Assembly: GCA_964550325.1 (NCBI GenBank)
Contig: CAZJYT010000044.1
Span: 1 to 7,573 of the forward strand
Reading direction: 5' to 3'
DNA: 7,573 bases
From: CAZJYT01 sp964550325
GTDB lineage: Bacteria > Patescibacteriota > Minisyncoccia > Minisyncoccales > CAZJYT01
Shown here: positions 4,662 through 7,573 of the stretch, one piece after another
How positions within the stretch are numbered: the first letter of the stretch is position 1
Layout: the number at the start of each line of letters is the position of its first letter
Program-made: the position numbers and the translations under genes
The notes under the pieces: generated by a model
What the model saw: only the letters and a program-made list of their open reading frames with translations
Database searches by the model: none
What the model was told of the DNA's origin: nothing

Positions 4662-6282
4662 GAAAGAAGAGGAGATTGTTGAAGAACTTTTAAAAAATCC
4701 GCCCCATAATTTTGAAGAATTAGCGAATTTAAAAAGAAAATTGGCTAAAAAGTACGGGCTTCCCTCTCCCTCTAATGTCGCCCTCTTTAAAGCATACCAG
4801 AATCTTTTATCTAAGAAAAGATTAAAGCCTTCTCCTCATTTAAGAGAACTTTTGAAAACCAGACCTATTCGTTCTTTATCGGGAGTGGTTAATATTTCTG
4901 TTTTGACAAAACCCTATCCCTGTCCCGGAAAATGTATTTATTGTCCCATTGAAAAGGGAATCCCAAAAAGCTATGTTTCTGGAGAACCAGCAGTTGAGAG
5001 AGCGAAAGCCTTAAATTACCACCCTTATTTACAGGTGAGAAGAAGAATTGAAATGTTAAGACTACAGGGACATTTTACTGACAAAATTGAGTTAAGAATT
5101 GTAGGAGGGACATTTTCTTCTTATCCAAAAAAATATCAGTTATGGTTTGTAAATGAGTGTTTCAGGGCTTGCAATGATTATGAAAAAAGGAAATACTCTC
5201 CTCTCTCCTTTTATAAAGCCACCTTCCAAAATTTAAAAAGAGAAGAAAAAAGGCAAGAAAAAGCAAAACAAAAAATAGTAGCTCTTTCCATTGAAACAAG
5301 ACCAGACTTCATTAATGAAGAAGAAATCAGATGGCTAAGAACCCTGGGCGTCACCTTGGTAGAGATAGGAGTTCAGACCATTTATGATGATATTTTGAAG
5401 CTGAATCTCAGGGGTCATACCGTTAAAGAGACAATTTTAGCTACTCAACTCTTAAAAGATGCAGGATTTAAGGTATTGTACCAGGTAATGCCAAATCTAT
5501 TGGGCTCTAATCTTAAAAAAGATGAAAAACTTTTTGAGGAACTTTTTAAAAAAGAAGACTTCCAACCAGATTATTTAAAGATATACCCCTTAGCCTTATT
5601 AAAAGAAACTCCTCTCTACAAAATTTATTTACAAGGAAAATATACTCCCTATTCTGAGAAAGAGTTAATTGAACTCTTAAAGAAGATTAAACAAAAAATT
5701 CCCTTTTATGTGAGAATTCAGAGGATTGTGAGAGATATTCCTTCAGAAAGGGTATTAGATGGAGGAGCAAAGATATCTAATTTAAGACAAATAATAGAAA
5801 AAGAAATGAGGAAAGAGAATTTAAAATGTAAATGTATAAGGTGTAGAGAAGTGAGAAAAAATTACGACCCAAAAGAAAAGATTTATCTTTTCAGAGAAGA
5901 TTACCCAGCTTCTAAGGGAAGAGAAATATTTTTAAGTTATGAGAATAAAGAGAGGACTAAGTTATTTAGTTTATTAAGGCTAAGGATTCCTTCGTTTTTG
6001 TTTGAAAAAAATTCTTTTCCAATATTCAAGGTATTACAAGAAAGCTCAATTATTAGAGAGGTGAAAACATTTGGAGAATTAGTACCTCTTAAAGAAAGAA
6101 AAAGAGGAGTGCAACATAAAGGACTTGGAGAAAAATTAATAGGAGAGGCTGAGAGAATCACTAAAGAAGAATTTAATTTAAAAAAAATTGCAGTAATTTC
6201 AGCGGTGGGAGTAAGGGGGTATTTTAGAAAACTTGGATATAAATTAAGAGAGACTTATATGGTAAAGAGCTTATCTTCTTAG
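4660..6282 (+). CDS. elp3: Elp3: tRNA uridine-34 5-carboxymethyl-forming radical SAM/GNAT enzyme
   Basis: Uses SAM, an iron-sulfur cluster and acetyl-CoA to add a carboxymethyl-type group to C5 of wobble uridine 34. The 540 residues are close to the usual length. An N-terminal helical tRNA-binding region (1-60) leads into the radical SAM domain with PCPGKCIYCP (Cys88, Cys92, Cys95). It is followed by SYVSGEPAVERA (104-115), GHFTDKIELRIVGGTF (137-152) and IETRPD (211-216). A zinc-type cluster of cysteines (KCKCIRC, Cys390, 392 and 395) joins to the GNAT domain, with acetyl-CoA loop QHKGLGEKLIGEAERI (485-500) and AVISAVGVRGYFRKLGY (511-527). The region after CYCP reads IEKG rather than the GG-containing sequence I expect in this family. 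Elp3 alone is sufficient in archaea and some bacteria, without the other Elongator subunits. The start codon overlaps that of the Trm9-like gene, and the stop overlaps that of the next gene. Confidence 0.96.
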   Translation: MKEEEIVEELLKNPPHNFEELANLKRKLAKKYGLPSPSNVALFKAYQNLLSKKRLKPSPHLRELLKTRPIRSLSGVVNISVLTKPYPCPGKCIYCPIEKGIPKSYVSGEPAVERAKALNYHPYLQVRRRIEMLRLQGHFTDKIELRIVGGTFSSYPKKYQLWFVNECFRACNDYEKRKYSPLSFYKATFQNLKREEKRQEKAKQKIVALSIETRPDFINEEEIRWLRTLGVTLVEIGVQTIYDDILKLNLRGHTVKETILATQLLKDAGFKVLYQVMPNLLGSNLKKDEKLFEELFKKEDFQPDYLKIYPLALLKETPLYKIYLQGKYTPYSEKELIELLKKIKQKIPFYVRIQRIVRDIPSERVLDGGAKISNLRQIIEKEMRKENLKCKCIRCREVRKNYDPKEKIYLFREDYPASKGREIFLSYENKERTKLFSLLRLRIPSFLFEKNSFPIFKVLQESSIIREVKTFGELVPLKERKRGVQHKGLGEKLIGEAERITKEEFNLKKIAVISAVGVRGYFRKLGYKLRETYMVKSLSS

Positions 6283-6818
6283 GTTGCTTCTTTCTCAATT
6301 TCATAAAAAAAGACATTATTTTTTTTAATTTTCGGCTTCCAACCAGAAATAGGAAAACCATTGGAAATTACCATAGCTCCTGCTTTTAGTTCTTTCAACA
6401 GCTTTGGTTTTAGCTTCTCAATTGTTTCTGGTAAAAGATATACCAAAACAATATCTGTATCTTTAAGGGGATAATTATAAAAATTCCCAAAAACTACTTT
6501 ACAATTTGAGGAGATTCCTTCCTGATAAATTTTCAATTTAGAATAAAGAAATAAAAGAGGGTTAATTTCAATCCCAGTGGCTTTTGCTCCTTTCTTTGCC
6601 AACTCCCGAATCAAAATTCCATCACCAGAACCCAAATCAAGGATTTTTTTAGAATTAATTTTACAAACTTCTAAAATCGTCTTTATTCTCTCTTTTTTGG
6701 TCCGTGAGAAAGGAGAGCCCTTAAGATAACTTAAAATAAGAGAGTAAAGAAAAAGGGTAACTAAAAAAGAAAAAATAAGGAAAAATGTAAGAAAAATTAA
6801 AATCACTCCTAATTTCAT
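6279..6818 (-). CDS. Membrane-anchored SAM-dependent methyltransferase, FAM173/ATPSCKMT-like
   Basis: A predicted protein methyltransferase tethered to the membrane by one N-terminal helix (about residues 4-31, almost all Leu/Ile/Phe). The catalytic domain has SAM motif I ILDLGSGDG (59-67), GIEINPLLFLYSKL (82-95), and a terminal segment with VYLLPETIEKLKPKLLKEL (126-144) and GAMVISNGFPISGW (147-160). This order (DLGSGDG, E.NP, a Pro-containing strand, a Leu/Lys helix, then FP..GW) is that of the FAM173 family, whose mitochondrial members trimethylate a lysine of the ATP synthase c-ring. The substrate in this organism is unknown. It starts 7 nt after the stop of the PurN-like gene, so the two are probably co-transcribed. 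Its TAA overlaps the TAG of convergent elp3 within TTAG (6279-6282). No Shine-Dalgarno sequence is visible. Confidence 0.75.
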   Translation of the reverse strand: MKLGVILIFLTFFLIFSFLVTLFLYSLILSYLKGSPFSRTKKERIKTILEVCKINSKKILDLGSGDGILIRELAKKGAKATGIEINPLLFLYSKLKIYQEGISSNCKVVFGNFYNYPLKDTDIVLVYLLPETIEKLKPKLLKELKAGAMVISNGFPISGWKPKIKKNNVFFYEIEKEAT

Positions 6819-6825
6819 TTTTGTT

Positions 6826-7506
6826 CTAAAATTTAATTTTGCAGGCTTCCTTTATTATCTCTCTAAGAATTTCTTTTTCTTTTTTATTTTTAGCAATTTC
6901 TGGAGAAGGTCTTTCTTTAAATCTCCCTTTAGCTAAAAGATATCTTGCCTCAATTTGAACCTTGTGTTCAACTTTTTTCAATCTTTCAGCAATTTCTTTT
7001 AAGGACTTTTTTGGATTTATTTTTACATACCTTAGATAAATCACATCTCCCTCATCATACTCTGGAGCTACCCATTGACAAAAAACAGGTATTTCCCTTA
7101 GCTTTTTTATTTTTTCACAAAATTTTAAAAAAACATAGATCCTTCTTTCTCCATACATTCCCTTTCCTCCTGGTCCTAAATGCTGATTTAATCCTTTGTA
7201 TTCTTTTAATACTTCTAAAGGAGTTTTTGGAAGCCATCCCAATTGATGGAAATAATCTGGCTTATATTTTCTAAAAATTTTTAAAAGCTCTTTAGAAAAA
7301 TTTCCTTTCTTAGGAGAGACAACATAGATATCTCTTTTTGGAAATCCGGCTTTTAGTGCTTTCTCAATCCCTTTAGCTTCAGGGCTACTAGAAATAATGG
7401 CTACTGTCTTTGTCAATTTATACAGTCTTCCTCCTCTCTTTTCTGCTTCTAAAACAGCCAGATTTGTAGAACCAGAACCTGAGATCAAATTTATAAAGCT
7501 AAGCAT
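6826..7506 (-). CDS. PurN-like formyltransferase (GART family)
   Basis: A 226-residue protein with the fold signature of 10-formyltetrahydrofolate-dependent transferases such as phosphoribosylglycinamide formyltransferase. The N-terminal strand and phosphate loop read NLISGSGSTNLAVLEA (6-21), comparable to SGNGSNLQA of PurN. The catalytic trio is present in order: Asn107 and His109 in LNQHLGPGG, and Asp151 in YDEGDVI. The loop after His109 is GPGGKGMYGERR rather than the usual PSLLPxFxG, and an extra lysine-rich stretch (128-140) follows, so the acceptor may not be the purine intermediate GAR. Nothing else of purine synthesis is nearby. The ATG at 7506-7504 lies about 23 nt from another copy of the structured repeat. 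It reads into the FAM173-like gene. Family confident, exact substrate open. Confidence 0.75.
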   Translation of the reverse strand: MLSFINLISGSGSTNLAVLEAEKRGGRLYKLTKTVAIISSSPEAKGIEKALKAGFPKRDIYVVSPKKGNFSKELLKIFRKYKPDYFHQLGWLPKTPLEVLKEYKGLNQHLGPGGKGMYGERRIYVFLKFCEKIKKLREIPVFCQWVAPEYDEGDVIYLRYVKINPKKSLKEIAERLKKVEHKVQIEARYLLAKGRFKERPSPEIAKNKKEKEILREIIKEACKIKF

Positions 7507-7528
7507 AAATTAGTTTTACTATTCTTAC

Positions 7529-7573
7529 CAATTTGATAACAACTCCTAATAATTTCTTTACCGAGGCATCTTG
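7529..7573. repeat. Partial copy of the structured repeat, cut by the window edge
   Basis: CAATTTGATAACAA (7529-7542) matches CAATTTGGTAACAA at 3157-3170 at 13 of 14 positions. Bases 7536-7562 match the reverse complement of 3339-3365 at 21 of 27. GAGGCATCTTG (7563-7573) is identical to the start of the 23-nt arm. The window ends inside the arm, so the rest of this copy cannot be seen. Confidence 0.85.

Noticed and set aside
6945..7274. Plus-strand open frame opposite the PurN-like gene
   Set aside because: Antisense shadow; composition and lack of motifs do not support coding, and the minus strand has the GART catalytic residues.
1..7573. Archaeal (DPANN) origin
   Set aside because: Elp3, Trm9-like, class II HMGR and UbiA would fit, but the tRNA D-arm is bacterial in style, TATAAT boxes are well placed before the tRNA and elp3, and Idi is type I. 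It is kept as a minority possibility, decidable by placing Elp3 and the tRNA in trees or by marker genes on the same contig.

Overview
The window looks like part of a small, AT-rich, lysine-rich bacterial genome, most probably of the Candidate Phyla Radiation (Patescibacteria, Parcubacteria-like). This is inferred from three things: tightly packed genes with ATGA or overlapping junctions, bacterial-type TATAAT boxes in front of the tRNA gene and of elp3, and a tRNA of bacterial appearance with no encoded CCA. Several families are better known from archaea and eukaryotes (Elp3, a Trm9-like methyltransferase, class II HMG-CoA reductase, UbiA), so a DPANN archaeon is not fully excluded.

From left to right: a partial reading frame at the left edge (1-104, minus). 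Next is a translationally coupled minus-strand isoprenoid block: HMG-CoA reductase (mvaA), a long-chain polyprenyl/geranylgeranyl diphosphate synthase and a UbiA-family prenyltransferase. A GC-rich, highly structured repeat element of about 200 bp (3164-3365) follows. Beyond it, still on the minus strand, lie type I isopentenyl-diphosphate isomerase (idi) and a tRNA-Arg(CCG) only 4 nt upstream of the idi start. Then comes a head-to-head pair whose start codons share one CATG: a Trm9-like tRNA methyltransferase (minus) and Elp3 (plus). Last are two minus-strand genes: a membrane-anchored FAM173/ATPSCKMT-like methyltransferase, whose stop codon overlaps that of elp3, and a PurN-like formyltransferase. 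At the right edge the sequence runs into another copy of the repeat and stops inside it.

Two functional themes stand out. HMGR makes mevalonate, Idi makes DMAPP, the synthase builds a C20 or longer chain, and UbiA would attach that chain to an acceptor that cannot be named from sequence. Elp3 makes 5-carboxymethyl-type U34, and the neighbouring Trm9-like enzyme is a good candidate to methylate it to the mcm5U ester. The feature least explained by known gene families is the structured repeat. Its 23-nt arms are perfect inverted copies, its interior can fold as a clean three-way junction, and it interrupts the isoprenoid gene run.
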